Positions 41,095 to 50,184 of a DNA stretch of 64,000 nucleotides are shown piece by piece (within the stretch, counting starts at the first letter, position 1; every line of letters begins with the position of its first letter). Origin of the DNA: Fibrobacter succinogenes (GTDB taxonomy: Bacteria > Fibrobacterota > Fibrobacteria > Fibrobacterales > Fibrobacteraceae); NCBI GenBank assembly GCA_902779055.1, contig CACZAD010000014.1, positions 1-64,000 on the forward strand. Reading direction: 5' to 3'. A model generated the notes under the pieces. That model had not been told where the DNA came from. It did no database searches and saw only the letters and a list, made by a program, of their open reading frames with translations. The position numbers and the translations under genes were made by a program.

Positions 41095-42807
41095 ATGAAA
41101 TTATTTTCAATATTTGGGGTTTTGGCTCTTGCTGTCGGTAGTTTTGCCGCAGATCAGGGAACAAAGGACGATCCGCTCACCATCAGTTCTGTTCAGGAAC
41201 TTCTTCAGTTCCGCAATGCCGTTTTGGATAGCGGTATGTACAAGGGCGTCAAGTTGAAAAACGGTGGCGAGGGCTTGCATTTCAAGTTGACTGAAGATTT
41301 GGACTTGAGTACGGTTTGCGGTCGCGATGTCGGCAACTGGAAGCCGATAGGTCCTTTCGAAGGGAGCTTCGATGGCGCAAACCACAAGATTTCGAACTTG
41401 TATATGGACGACTCGCTGGGCAGGGTCGGGAATACGGGATTCTTTGGTCCTGTGTTCAACAATGGCGATGATACGCTCTATTTTAACAATGTCGTTTTCG
41501 AGAATGCCTACATCCGCACGTCGGGAATTGCAGGGACGCTTGTTTCGCAGGTGGTGACGGGCAAGGTCGTCTTGCGGAATAATGCTGTCAATCTGAAATT
41601 CGAATCTATGAAAGACGAGAATGCCGATCTCCAGTTTGGTGGCTTGATGGGCAATACTGTTGCGGATTGGGTTGGCTTCTATGATAATACAGTGAAGGGC
41701 TCCATTAGTGTTTCTTCTGTGAAGCAGCTTGCGGTCGGCGGCATCATGGGCGTGCTTGTGGATCCGGGTGCGCTCGAACGTAATGTGAACGAGGCTGACA
41801 TTACTGTCGAGGGGAACGGTTATTCTCAGGTGGGTGGCATTGTTGGCGAAATCATTGCTCCCTACACCTTCAAGGACAACGTGAACAAGGGTAAAGTGAC
41901 GGTCAGTGTTCCTGCGCAATATGCTTTTGTCGGTGGTCTTGTGGGCGTGAATCCGTCGCTCCCTTCTGAAAAAAATGTAGTCGGAAACGTTAATTACGGT
42001 AAAGTCGAAGTGTCTGCTTCGTATGCCGCGGTCGGTGGACTTTATGGCTATGTTTCTGGAAACACCAATACGGTTCTCGATAGCTGCATCAATAATGGCG
42101 ATGTCGTTTATCACGGCAAAGAAAAGCAGGAAAATGTTCAGGTCGGCGGTATCGCTGGTATCTGGGAAGTCAAGCAGGCGAGCCGTATGGAAAACAACGG
42201 AAAGATTATCATTGATAATGCGGTAAGTCCCAAAGTTGGCGGTATTGTTGGTTTTGTTCGCCCTGGTGCCACTAGCCTGGACTTGTTCAAGTCCGTGAAT
42301 GCGGGCGATATTACTGTCAATAACGACGCAGTGGCCAAGGGATGGATCTCGGGTCTTGTCGGGTTGACTGATGTCCTGGAATCTGTTAGCTTGGACAGTT
42401 GCGTGAACAAGGGTGACATCTTGATCGAGGGGGCTACAGACAACAAGGTTCTTTTTGTCGCTCCGCTTGCGCTTGTGTCTACGGGTACAAATCTTAATGT
42501 CAAAACTAGCTCTAACGAGGGAACTGTTCCTGAAGGCTTTGATGACCGTGTTTCCCTTAAGAATGTTGCACAGGCTCAAAAAATGCGCTTGCAGAATTTG
42601 GGTTCTGGCCGTGCGGTTCTTGAAGTCCCCGGCTTGAAACTTTCTGGCCGTGAACAAGTGGAGCTGTTCTCTTACAACGGCAAATGTGTCCCGGTGCAGC
42701 AGATGCAATCTGGAAATGTCTTCTATCTCGAAGGTGTTCCTGCGGGTCGCTATATTGTCCGAGTCAGGACTCCGCTTGGAATGCGTTCGTTGCGCGCGAC
42801 GTTCTAA
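41095..42807 (+). CDS. Secreted GLUG-like beta-helix protein
   Basis: 570 residues with a signal peptide (1-19) and strong AAGGAGG. DLDLSTVCGRDVGNWKPIGP, FEGSFDGANHKISNL and repeated VGG(I/L)(A/V)G units (about 130-460) resemble GLUG/right-handed beta-helix repeats of surface and adhesin proteins. The last 70 residues (VELFSYNGKCVPVQQM, RYIVRVRTPLGMRSLRATF) look like a type IX sorting domain. The ligand or substrate is unknown. Confidence 0.75.
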   Translation: MKLFSIFGVLALAVGSFAADQGTKDDPLTISSVQELLQFRNAVLDSGMYKGVKLKNGGEGLHFKLTEDLDLSTVCGRDVGNWKPIGPFEGSFDGANHKISNLYMDDSLGRVGNTGFFGPVFNNGDDTLYFNNVVFENAYIRTSGIAGTLVSQVVTGKVVLRNNAVNLKFESMKDENADLQFGGLMGNTVADWVGFYDNTVKGSISVSSVKQLAVGGIMGVLVDPGALERNVNEADITVEGNGYSQVGGIVGEIIAPYTFKDNVNKGKVTVSVPAQYAFVGGLVGVNPSLPSEKNVVGNVNYGKVEVSASYAAVGGLYGYVSGNTNTVLDSCINNGDVVYHGKEKQENVQVGGIAGIWEVKQASRMENNGKIIIDNAVSPKVGGIVGFVRPGATSLDLFKSVNAGDITVNNDAVAKGWISGLVGLTDVLESVSLDSCVNKGDILIEGATDNKVLFVAPLALVSTGTNLNVKTSSNEGTVPEGFDDRVSLKNVAQAQKMRLQNLGSGRAVLEVPGLKLSGREQVELFSYNGKCVPVQQMQSGNVFYLEGVPAGRYIVRVRTPLGMRSLRATF

Positions 42808-42882
42808 GCTATCTTTCGCTGATGGGGAACATCGCGAACTCTAGCTGAAAGACCTTGTTGCTGTTCTGCTCATTTAATAGCA

Positions 42883-42906
42883 AAAGCCCACCGGATGGTG
42901 GGCTTT
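42883..42906. terminator. Hairpin between convergent genes
   Basis: AAAGCCCACC, GGAT, GGTGGGCTTT: a perfect 10-bp stem between convergent genes, with only short T runs. Confidence 0.6.
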
Positions 42907-42929
42907 GTGCATTTGGTAATGGCGTTTAG

Positions 42930-45542
42930 CTACTTCGCTTGAGCTGCCTTGCGGTTCTTTACGAAGACGAACACGCCGAAGGCGATGAGAAGGATTGCTG
43001 CGAACAGGCTGACCTTGATGCAGGCGTGGAACGGCTTAGAGCGGTATTCCATACGGACTTCGGACTTGCCCTTCGGAATCTCGACGGCGCGGAGGTCGCC
43101 GAATGCCTTGTAGACCTTGGCTTCCTTGCCGTTGACGGTTGCTTTCCAGTAGGGATGGTAGTTGCCGGCGACGACCATGAAGCCTGCGCGGTCGCTTTCG
43201 ACCTGGAACACCTGCGTGTCCATCTTGGGGCTTGCGATAAGCTTCGCCTTGCCTTGTGCCACTCCGCCTTCGCCCTTGTTTTGCGGTTCTTCGGAGAGGA
43301 TGACCTTTTCGCGGTATTCGAATCCGTTCTTCAGAGCGTTGATAGCCTGGGCGTCGTCCATCGTGGTCGATTCGCCGTAGATGTAGGCTTCGCCCATGGC
43401 GGTCGTGATCGGCATGTAGCTTGTTCCGCGCTGCGTATCAAAGATGATGGCGCCGATGTTCATGAGGTCGAGGAACGGGTGCGGTGCAGTCGGATCGCCT
43501 ACGTTGATCAAGTAGTTGGCGTTCCCCTGTCCGCCACGGAATTCTCGGTACGTCGAAAGTTCGTTGTCGTGGAAACCGTCGGCGTTACGCAGGTTGTATT
43601 GCGGGAAGATGTTTGCTCCGAATGCCTTGTTGCGGCTGAGCGAAAGGACTCGCGGCGTGTTGATGGAATCGGCCTTGTATGGTGCCTTGATGGCGGTGAC
43701 AATGCCGTTTTTCGGCTGCAGGTATTCGCTTGCGGCAACGTTCTGGATGAATGCACCATTGATGGTCATCAGTTCAAAACCGGCGACAAGGGCGAGGATG
43801 CCGACCTTGGCGGGCGTGCTTCCTTTCCACTTGAATACGGCGATGCTCACGCCGATGATGACGAGGATCAAGATGAAGCTCGGGAGGATCTTTGTGGCGG
43901 TTGCGTTCATGACGACTGCGTTAAGCGGCTTGAAGTAAGGGGCTGTAACAGGGTCATCGAGCAACTTCTGACCGCTCATGAGGAATACGCCGATCACGGC
44001 AAAACCGATGACGACCGCAGCCTGAACTCCTCTTGACGTGCCCGGGAGCTTGGCCTTGAAGGCGTCTACAAAGTTCTTGACGTTGAATTCCTTGCCCTGG
44101 TCATCGAGGCTCATCACGCCGAGGCAAGCGGCTGCGTAGGCGAGGCAGACAACAAGGCCGAACGGGCCGATGAACATAGTCCAGTTGAAACGGGCAATCA
44201 CGACGAGTAAAAGTAGAATGACGAACATCGCTGTTCCGTGCAAGAGCGCGCGACGGTTCTTGGCGGTATTTTCGTCCGGGTCGCTAACCGTGCGGAGTAC
44301 GGGGCCAGCCATCATCACGAGCAGGAGCGGGAGCCAGAAGAGGGCCATGCCCGGAGCGCGGAAGTTCTTGACGCCCGGCAGAATGTTGTACCAGAGCTTG
44401 AAGAGCGGGGAATGGTCGCCCATGCCGTAGCTCAAGGCGACAACGGCACCGAGTCCCCAGAAACTAGCCCAGCGGCGTTTGCCCGGGAGGAACAGGCAGA
44501 GGAATCCAAGGAACGTGAGGAGCGCGCCTGCGTTGTTGTGGTCGAGCTTGAAGCTGTTGTGGCCCCAGTAGAACGGGCTCCCCTGGCTTCCGGCTTCGGC
44601 CATCTTGCGGTATTCGTTCATCGTCACGTCGACAAAGGAACTGCCCTTGAGGTCGCCGCTTTTTTCGTCCTGTTCGTAGACGTCGACTCCGATGAATCCC
44701 GGAATGAGCATCTGCGCCATTTCTTCTTGGTGGAATGACCAGCTCACGGCATGACCGTAATTCGTGTGTTCGCCTTCGCCACGGACGGACTGCGTTGTTG
44801 TGTAGAGGTAGGGCGGTACAATCTGGAAGCAGCTGATGGCAAGCCCAAAGGCGAGTGCCGCTGCCGCAAGCCCGATGCGCTTTCCGCGTACGGCAAGCGT
44901 ATTGCAGTGGAAGGCGGCTTCGTAAAGCGTGTAGAGCCCGGCTCCCCACAAGAACAGGTACGTGAGCTGCAGATGGCTCCCAAGAATCATCCATACGATG
45001 CTCAAGGCAAAGACGATGAGGTAGGGGAGGCTTCCGTCACGGACAATCTTTCTTATGGCAAGGAGTGCCAACGGGGCAATCGCAAAGACCATCATCTTTC
45101 CGTCGTGGCCACCGTAAATGTAGGTGAAGTATTCCGGCGAAAATGCGTAGAGGAATCCAAGAAGCGTACCCCACCACTTGTTGCCGGTCAAGTTCCAGGC
45201 GAGGAGCATCGCGCTTATGAAGGCTACCCAGACGGTCAAGATGAACTTGAAACCGACGGCGCGCGCCGGGTCCATCAAGAACTGCGTCCACACCAGCGGG
45301 TGGTAGGCGTCGGCAAACAACGCATCCATCGTCGGGATACCGCCGAGGCGGCTATCGTCCCATTCCGTGAGGACGACGTCGAACGTGCGCAAAATGCGGC
45401 TGCCGATGCCGTTCAGCTGGTCGCTGTTGAGCATAAGTTGACTGGAATCGAATGCGAAATTGCGGAAAACAATCAGCAGAATCGCGAAGAAAATTGCGGC
45501 CATTGCCACAAAGAATGCAGGCTTCTTGTTTAGAAAATTCAT
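42930..45542 (-). CDS. YfhO-like polytopic membrane protein
   Basis: 870 residues with about 12-13 membrane segments and a large extracytoplasmic soluble part (about 600-830). Early motifs (WDDSRLGGIPTMDALFADAYHPLVW, and FSPEYFTYIYGGHDGKMMVFAIAP) fit the YfhO family, proteins related to GT-C glycosyltransferases that modify cell-surface polymers. The early Asp residues could belong to the usual GT-C site. The acceptor is unknown. A 36-aa membrane peptide gene lies 84 bases upstream on the same strand. Confidence 0.78.
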   Translation of the reverse strand: MNFLNKKPAFFVAMAAIFFAILLIVFRNFAFDSSQLMLNSDQLNGIGSRILRTFDVVLTEWDDSRLGGIPTMDALFADAYHPLVWTQFLMDPARAVGFKFILTVWVAFISAMLLAWNLTGNKWWGTLLGFLYAFSPEYFTYIYGGHDGKMMVFAIAPLALLAIRKIVRDGSLPYLIVFALSIVWMILGSHLQLTYLFLWGAGLYTLYEAAFHCNTLAVRGKRIGLAAAALAFGLAISCFQIVPPYLYTTTQSVRGEGEHTNYGHAVSWSFHQEEMAQMLIPGFIGVDVYEQDEKSGDLKGSSFVDVTMNEYRKMAEAGSQGSPFYWGHNSFKLDHNNAGALLTFLGFLCLFLPGKRRWASFWGLGAVVALSYGMGDHSPLFKLWYNILPGVKNFRAPGMALFWLPLLLVMMAGPVLRTVSDPDENTAKNRRALLHGTAMFVILLLLVVIARFNWTMFIGPFGLVVCLAYAAACLGVMSLDDQGKEFNVKNFVDAFKAKLPGTSRGVQAAVVIGFAVIGVFLMSGQKLLDDPVTAPYFKPLNAVVMNATATKILPSFILILVIIGVSIAVFKWKGSTPAKVGILALVAGFELMTINGAFIQNVAASEYLQPKNGIVTAIKAPYKADSINTPRVLSLSRNKAFGANIFPQYNLRNADGFHDNELSTYREFRGGQGNANYLINVGDPTAPHPFLDLMNIGAIIFDTQRGTSYMPITTAMGEAYIYGESTTMDDAQAINALKNGFEYREKVILSEEPQNKGEGGVAQGKAKLIASPKMDTQVFQVESDRAGFMVVAGNYHPYWKATVNGKEAKVYKAFGDLRAVEIPKGKSEVRMEYRSKPFHACIKVSLFAAILLIAFGVFVFVKNRKAAQAK

Positions 45543-45625
45543 ATCAGGAAATATAAAAATACCGCAACAGTTACCTGTTACGGTTTGTTAAATTGTTCGG
45601 CTTTGGACGAATGAACTTTCAAAAA

Positions 45626-45736
45626 TTATTCGAGAGTGTTTTCGTCGGTCTTGGCCGTCTTGACCAGGCTGTAGATGCCGAATGCAGAAATGATGCACAC
45701 TGCTGCAAAGACGATAAACTTGATAAGCTTGCTCAT
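45626..45736 (-). CDS. Small membrane protein, 36 aa
   Basis: 36 residues beginning MSKLIKFIVFAAVCII: a single membrane segment (about 4-24) and a short charged tail ending DENTLE. AAGGAGA lies seven bases before the ATG, which makes translation likely. It sits just upstream of the YfhO-like gene on the same strand and may be in its transcript. No family is recognised. Confidence 0.6.
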   Translation of the reverse strand: MSKLIKFIVFAAVCIISAFGIYSLVKTAKTDENTLE

Positions 45737-45821
45737 AAGATTCTCCTTGGGAATTTTTTTATAAAGATATTCGTTTTTTGCCAAAAGGTCAAGTGAATTT
45801 TTTTGGGGAACTGAGCTTAAT

Positions 45822-46757
45822 CTACTTCAGGACAATTTTTTGCGTGAAATTGACGGCCTTGCCTGCAACACGGACCAAATAAATCCCTGCATCAAGTGTG
45901 GCGAGATTGAGCGTCGAGGCCGTGTTGTCGATGGAAACCTTGGCGACGACTTGACCTTGGAGGTTGATGACTTCTGCAGTTGCAGTAGAAACTCCCGTGA
46001 ATTCTAGCGTGCGGCCGAAAAGATTTGCTCTTGCGGCAGATGTTCCTTGAACCGTCTTGATATTGCTTGTCTTGCAATTGCTGTACGAGTCGATTCTCGA
46101 AATGTTGAAGCTGTATTTGCCGTCTTTCGCCTGCATTTTGAATCGGATCGAGGTGAGCTGTTTTGCGGCTTCGATTCCGGACATCTTCTTCTCTCCGATA
46201 TACCAGGAGGGCTGTGTAAAGTCAGACCATGCAATAATTTTTGTGACTGGTACCGAGGCTTTGGGGAGCAGCGAGTACGCAGGATTTGCTTTGCCGATGG
46301 AGGCTTCGACATCTTCACTGAGGCCGAGTTCTATGCTTGGTAGCATTTCAGAGGTGTAGGTGATGCAAATGCCTTCCCAGCTGGAAGCATCTCCTACGGC
46401 CGGGGTTCTGTCTGTGGGGGAAGATTCTCCGACAACATTGAATGCCACTCCGGCAAAACCTTGGTATGATAATGTGTCTCTTTTAAGGATTACATCTCCG
46501 CAAACACCGTGGCATTGATCGATGATGTCCGAAAGCACGTAATCATCTGTTGCTTCGTAGGATTGTGTTTGTGTCGGCATTATGATTTTAGACTGACCGC
46601 CATCTTTGTTGTCGGTGAAGGTGTACCAGTAGCCTGATGTTTCCAGTCCGTTATCAAGCCCCGTTTTTATGAACTCGGTGTCACCGTACCAAGGTTCAAG
46701 GGCCAACGCTGTTGAAACAGCACAAAGTGCTGCGGTCAATAAAAGTTTTTTATCCAT
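45822..46757 (-). CDS. Secreted protein with T9SS-type C-terminal domain
   Basis: 311 residues from the ATG at 46757 (AGGAGTG upstream; a GTG nine bases earlier is less likely). The signal peptide is 1-19, the middle a beta-sandwich-like domain (about 25-225: WYGDTEFIKTGLDNGLETSG, then WSDFTQPSWYIGEKKMSGIE) resembling carbohydrate-binding domains, and the last 75 residues a sorting domain (AEVINLQGQVVAKVSIDN, then AGIYLVRV and FTQKIVLK). No catalytic motif is seen. Confidence 0.75.
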   Translation of the reverse strand: MDKKLLLTAALCAVSTALALEPWYGDTEFIKTGLDNGLETSGYWYTFTDNKDGGQSKIIMPTQTQSYEATDDYVLSDIIDQCHGVCGDVILKRDTLSYQGFAGVAFNVVGESSPTDRTPAVGDASSWEGICITYTSEMLPSIELGLSEDVEASIGKANPAYSLLPKASVPVTKIIAWSDFTQPSWYIGEKKMSGIEAAKQLTSIRFKMQAKDGKYSFNISRIDSYSNCKTSNIKTVQGTSAARANLFGRTLEFTGVSTATAEVINLQGQVVAKVSIDNTASTLNLATLDAGIYLVRVAGKAVNFTQKIVLK

Positions 46758-46826
46758 AAATTTCACTCCTAAATTTATTTGTAATATAGAATAATAAGTG
46801 AGGAATGAATTTTTTTTTAAAACAGT

Positions 46827-47792
46827 CTACTCTTTCGTGATAATCATGCAGATAACGGGGAGTTTCTTGTCGACCTCGTTTTCGCTCGGGATGATTTCAC
46901 TTTCGAGTACCTTGCAGTCGAGTTCCTGCACAAAAAATTCGAGCTGGCTGCGTTCAAAACCGAGCCAAATGTGGCCGTGCGTCGTGCGAAACGATTCTTC
47001 CTTGTGCTGGGCGAGGTCCAAAAGCGCAAGCATTCCACCCGGTTTCAGGATGCGCGTGGCTTCCTTGAGGGCGAGGCGCGGATCGGTGGCGTGGTGCAGC
47101 ACCTGGCTCATGAGGACGAGGTCGGCATAGTTGTCGGGGAGTCCCGTCTGTGTCATATCGGCAACTTTCGGCGTCACGTTTTCGATGCCTTTCTGGCGCA
47201 AAATCTGCTGGAGTCCGCTGATGATTTTCGGGTCGTAGTCCAGTGCGGTCACGTTCTTGCAGCGGCTGGCGAGCATGAGCGAGAGGTCTCCACCTTCGCC
47301 GCATCCGATGTCTACGGCGTTTTCGAACGGCACCATGAGCTTGCTGAACAGGCTGATTTGAGCCTTGAGGCTTCCGCCGGCCTGGTCGAGCTTGTGGATT
47401 TGCCCCTTGGTCTTGTCGGTGCGTTCTTCGAGCGCCTGTGCGGCACGGCACTTGAGGATGTCCTTGTCCTGCAGTTCTTCGTAAGCTTCGCGGATAATCT
47501 GCAACAGGCGGCTGCTCATGTAGAGTTCTTCGCTCAGGCGGTAATAAGCCTTGATGCCGTCACGTCTGTCCTTGACGAGCCCGCACTGCGAAAGCTTTGC
47601 CAAATGGCGGCTGGCATTACTCTGGTGGATATCCAGAATGTCCTTGATTTCGTTGACTGTAAATTCGGACTGGTCCAGTAGGAGCAGTATCTTGAGGCGC
47701 ATTTCGTCGGAAATGGCTCCAAAAAGTTCCATGTTCGGGATGATGGGTTCTCGGTTCTGGTTTAAATTCGAATTTGTCACGTGTTCCGCCAA
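46827..47792 (-). CDS. ArsR-type regulator fused to a SAM methyltransferase
   Basis: 321 residues. Residues 20-95 are a winged helix of the ArsR/SmtB type (LKILLLLDQSEFTVNEIKDILDIHQSNASRHLAKLSQCGLVKDRRDG). Residues 145-320 are a class I methyltransferase (VDIGCGEGGDLSLML, TALDYD, LVLMSQVLHHATDP, ILKPGGMLALLDL). The known ArsR-methyltransferase fusion occurs in many bacteria; its methyl acceptor is undefined. The metal-binding cysteines of classical ArsR proteins are not apparent. Confidence 0.88.
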   Translation of the reverse strand: MAEHVTNSNLNQNREPIIPNMELFGAISDEMRLKILLLLDQSEFTVNEIKDILDIHQSNASRHLAKLSQCGLVKDRRDGIKAYYRLSEELYMSSRLLQIIREAYEELQDKDILKCRAAQALEERTDKTKGQIHKLDQAGGSLKAQISLFSKLMVPFENAVDIGCGEGGDLSLMLASRCKNVTALDYDPKIISGLQQILRQKGIENVTPKVADMTQTGLPDNYADLVLMSQVLHHATDPRLALKEATRILKPGGMLALLDLAQHKEESFRTTHGHIWLGFERSQLEFFVQELDCKVLESEIIPSENEVDKKLPVICMIITKE

Positions 47793-47842
47793 TACTTTTG
47801 TATGTTTGTGTCTGTGAATATAAATTTTTAGTTTGGTTTTAG

Positions 47843-48712
47843 ATGTTTAACGGCTTGTTGAAATGCTTATTTCGAGTGCTATTTGCGGTGCTTTGTGTCG
47901 AAGCGCTTGCTTTGGGGGCGCCTCGCGCCCAGCTGCTCGAAAATCCTGCGCCCGGGGAGCCGTTGTCGATTCCGTCCCGTCCTTACGAGGTTTCGGTAAG
48001 GCTCGATGTTCCGCTTGCCTTGGGTATTGCCTTGACGTCAGCTTTCGGCGTCTATCAGTATTATGGGATGGAACGTGTTTCTGAAAATGATGTCAAGCAG
48101 AAATCGGATCTTTTGCCGTGGGATAGTCCTTTTGCAGGGCGTTACAGTGAATGGGCGACTAACGTGAGTCATTATTCGGCGGCTCTTGCTGTAGCTCCAT
48201 TTTTACTGGCGGGGTACTCGTGGTATAAAGGTGATGCCGATGCGTATGACTTTGGTGCTTATGGACTTATGCTTGTCGAAGCGTTTGCGTTACAGAATGC
48301 GCTGAACCAGATTGTCCGTTCTTCCCAGCTTTGGCCGCGCCCTTATATGTATGCCAAAGAAGGGAAGGGGGCTGACAAGGCGAAGGATGCCCGCGGTGAA
48401 GCTTTCGGTTCGTTTTATTCGGGCCATGCGTCTGCAGCCTTTACGGTCGCCGTGTTTACGGGATCGTGGTTCTCGGAAGTTTATCCGAACTCCAGCTATA
48501 AACCGCTTGTGTGGGCTTCGTCGTTTGCGCTTGCTTCTGGCGTAGGGGCGTTGCGCGTGGTGGCGGGCAAGCATTATCCTACTGATGTCGTGGTCGGAGC
48601 GCTTGTCGGTACGGGAATCAGCTTCGGAATCCTGAAATTACATACGATTTGTAAAAAGAAAGTTTCTTTTGCCGTATTTCCGGGACAAATACACACAATT
48701 TTATTCTTTTGA
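47843..48712 (+). CDS. PAP2-family phosphatase, membrane
   Basis: 289 residues, signal segment plus several membrane segments. The three PAP2 motifs are present: Q...RPYMY, FYSGHASAAF and RVVAGKHYPTDVVVG, giving the catalytic His residues. It dephosphorylates a lipid phosphate such as undecaprenyl pyrophosphate or phosphatidate at the membrane; which one is unknown. Upstream, TATAAA is 18 bases before the start; it diverges from the ArsR fusion. Confidence 0.87.
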   Translation: MFNGLLKCLFRVLFAVLCVEALALGAPRAQLLENPAPGEPLSIPSRPYEVSVRLDVPLALGIALTSAFGVYQYYGMERVSENDVKQKSDLLPWDSPFAGRYSEWATNVSHYSAALAVAPFLLAGYSWYKGDADAYDFGAYGLMLVEAFALQNALNQIVRSSQLWPRPYMYAKEGKGADKAKDARGEAFGSFYSGHASAAFTVAVFTGSWFSEVYPNSSYKPLVWASSFALASGVGALRVVAGKHYPTDVVVGALVGTGISFGILKLHTICKKKVSFAVFPGQIHTILFF

Positions 48713-48799
48713 AATTTTTTTATAGCATTTTTTTTGAAAATTGGGATATATATTATTTGACGACTCCCTAAGAGAAGTCATTTAGTATGTGAGGTATTG

Positions 48800-49819
48800 A
48801 TGTTGAACGGCTTTTGGCGCGTGTTGTGCGCTACACTTATTTTGACCGTATCTGTGGTCACCCCTAATTTCGCTGATGAAATTAAAGACTTTCGTGATGG
48901 ACATATTTATAAGACCATTCCGTCAGGATCGTTGAACTGGTTCAGTCAAGACCTCAGCTTCCGCAAGACTGCAAATTTTTCCGATGAAAACGGACATTCC
49001 TTTTACCGCGATGATCGCTGGAAACTCTCTTGCCCAGAAGGTACGCGCCTGCCTGACGCTTTGGACTGGGACAAGCTTATTCATGACAAATTTATGGGCC
49101 CGCGTAAAATCCAGAACATGAAGGCCTTTGTCGGTGGATCTTCGATGGGTTATTACAAGTTCGAAGAAGATGATGTTGTGAACAAACGAGATTATGCGGC
49201 TTATTATGCCGCCGTGGGTGAAGTTGGAACCCAGGTGATGATGCTGGATGTAAAGCGTGGCGTGGCAAAGCTTGTGCAGATCGAAGATGCCGATGCCGTG
49301 CAGGTGCGCTGCGTCTCGGATCGCGACCTCCTTGCCGAAAAGGGCGTGTCGAAAAAGGATATGATTCTTACGGACAAACGAGACGGCAAAAAGTATAAAG
49401 TGGAACTCCGTGCCGGTAAAGTCTGGATGAAAAGCAATCTCGCCTTTAGCCTTTCTTCTGAAAAGCAATGCTATATGGAAGACTGGTCGTCTTGTGAACG
49501 TTATGGCCGTTACTACACTTATGGCGAGGCGCTTAGGGCTTGCCCTGTGGGCTGGCATTTGCCGGATGATGGCGAATGGCGCGACTTCCAGAAGGAACGT
49601 TCCAGCATTGACTGGGAAAGTCTTGGACGTGGTGGCTGTCATGATTGGGACGGCTATTGCGACGGCACGGCTACAGGTCATTACTGGTCGTCAACATCGA
49701 TCCTCAAGAATATGGGCCGTTCCTGGGAATTCAGGCGCTTGGTGCGCGATATCGACCGCACCGATGAAAACGTACACAAAGGACTTTATGTACGTTGCGT
49801 CGCAAACCTCCAAGATTAA
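48800..49819 (+). CDS. FISUMP-domain secreted protein
   Basis: 339 residues with a signal peptide (1-26). The C-terminal half has the Fibrobacter succinogenes major paralogous domain: GKVWMKSNL, EDWSSCERYGRYYTYGEAL, CPVGWHLPDDGEWRDFQ, YWSSTS and GLYVRCV. The first half may be a degenerate second copy (SCPEGTRLPDALDWDKLI, VQVRCVSD). The family is abundant in Fibrobacter and of unknown function, with a fold related to formylglycine/sulfatase-modifying domains. GAGG five bases before the ATG at 48800. Confidence 0.9.
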   Translation: MLNGFWRVLCATLILTVSVVTPNFADEIKDFRDGHIYKTIPSGSLNWFSQDLSFRKTANFSDENGHSFYRDDRWKLSCPEGTRLPDALDWDKLIHDKFMGPRKIQNMKAFVGGSSMGYYKFEEDDVVNKRDYAAYYAAVGEVGTQVMMLDVKRGVAKLVQIEDADAVQVRCVSDRDLLAEKGVSKKDMILTDKRDGKKYKVELRAGKVWMKSNLAFSLSSEKQCYMEDWSSCERYGRYYTYGEALRACPVGWHLPDDGEWRDFQKERSSIDWESLGRGGCHDWDGYCDGTATGHYWSSTSILKNMGRSWEFRRLVRDIDRTDENVHKGLYVRCVANLQD

Positions 49820-49845
49820 TTTCTAAAAAATCGAATCTTTGTTAA

Positions 49846-50091
49846 TTAATATGTGTCGTCGTCACTTTCGGAAACGTCTCCGAAGTGGCTCCCGTAATCA
49901 TCGAAATTGATTTCTTCGGCAATGTCGTCGTTATCGGTGTCAGCATCGAGACCCAAACCGAGGCGTGCGCAAATACGGTCCAGAAGGATGAGGTCCACGT
50001 CTTCGGTGTCACCGCCCTCGCGTTCGTAGGCTTCAATGATGAGTTCCTGTTCGTCCGGTTTATACTTGTCGACCGCTTCGGTGATTTTCAT
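49846..50091 (-). CDS. Small acidic protein, 81 aa
   Basis: 81 residues with a strongly acidic second half (DTDNDDIAEEINFDDYG) and an ordered start (MKITEAVDKYKPDEQELIIEAYE). AAAGGAGAA precedes the ATG. No family recognised. It lies on the opposite strand to its two neighbours. Confidence 0.65.
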   Translation of the reverse strand: MKITEAVDKYKPDEQELIIEAYEREGGDTEDVDLILLDRICARLGLGLDADTDNDDIAEEINFDDYGSHFGDVSESDDDTY

Positions 50092-50184
50092 ATTTTCTCC
50101 TTTGTGGAAAAATTTCCACGTCTCTGCTTGTAATATCGTCTATCGGTTTCATAAAGTCAATGCTTTTTTGCTAAATTTTCGCCC

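Noticed and set aside
41107..42708. 533-aa open frame antisense to the GLUG-like gene
   Set aside because: No motif, and its composition is that of a reverse-frame shadow of a secreted repeat protein.
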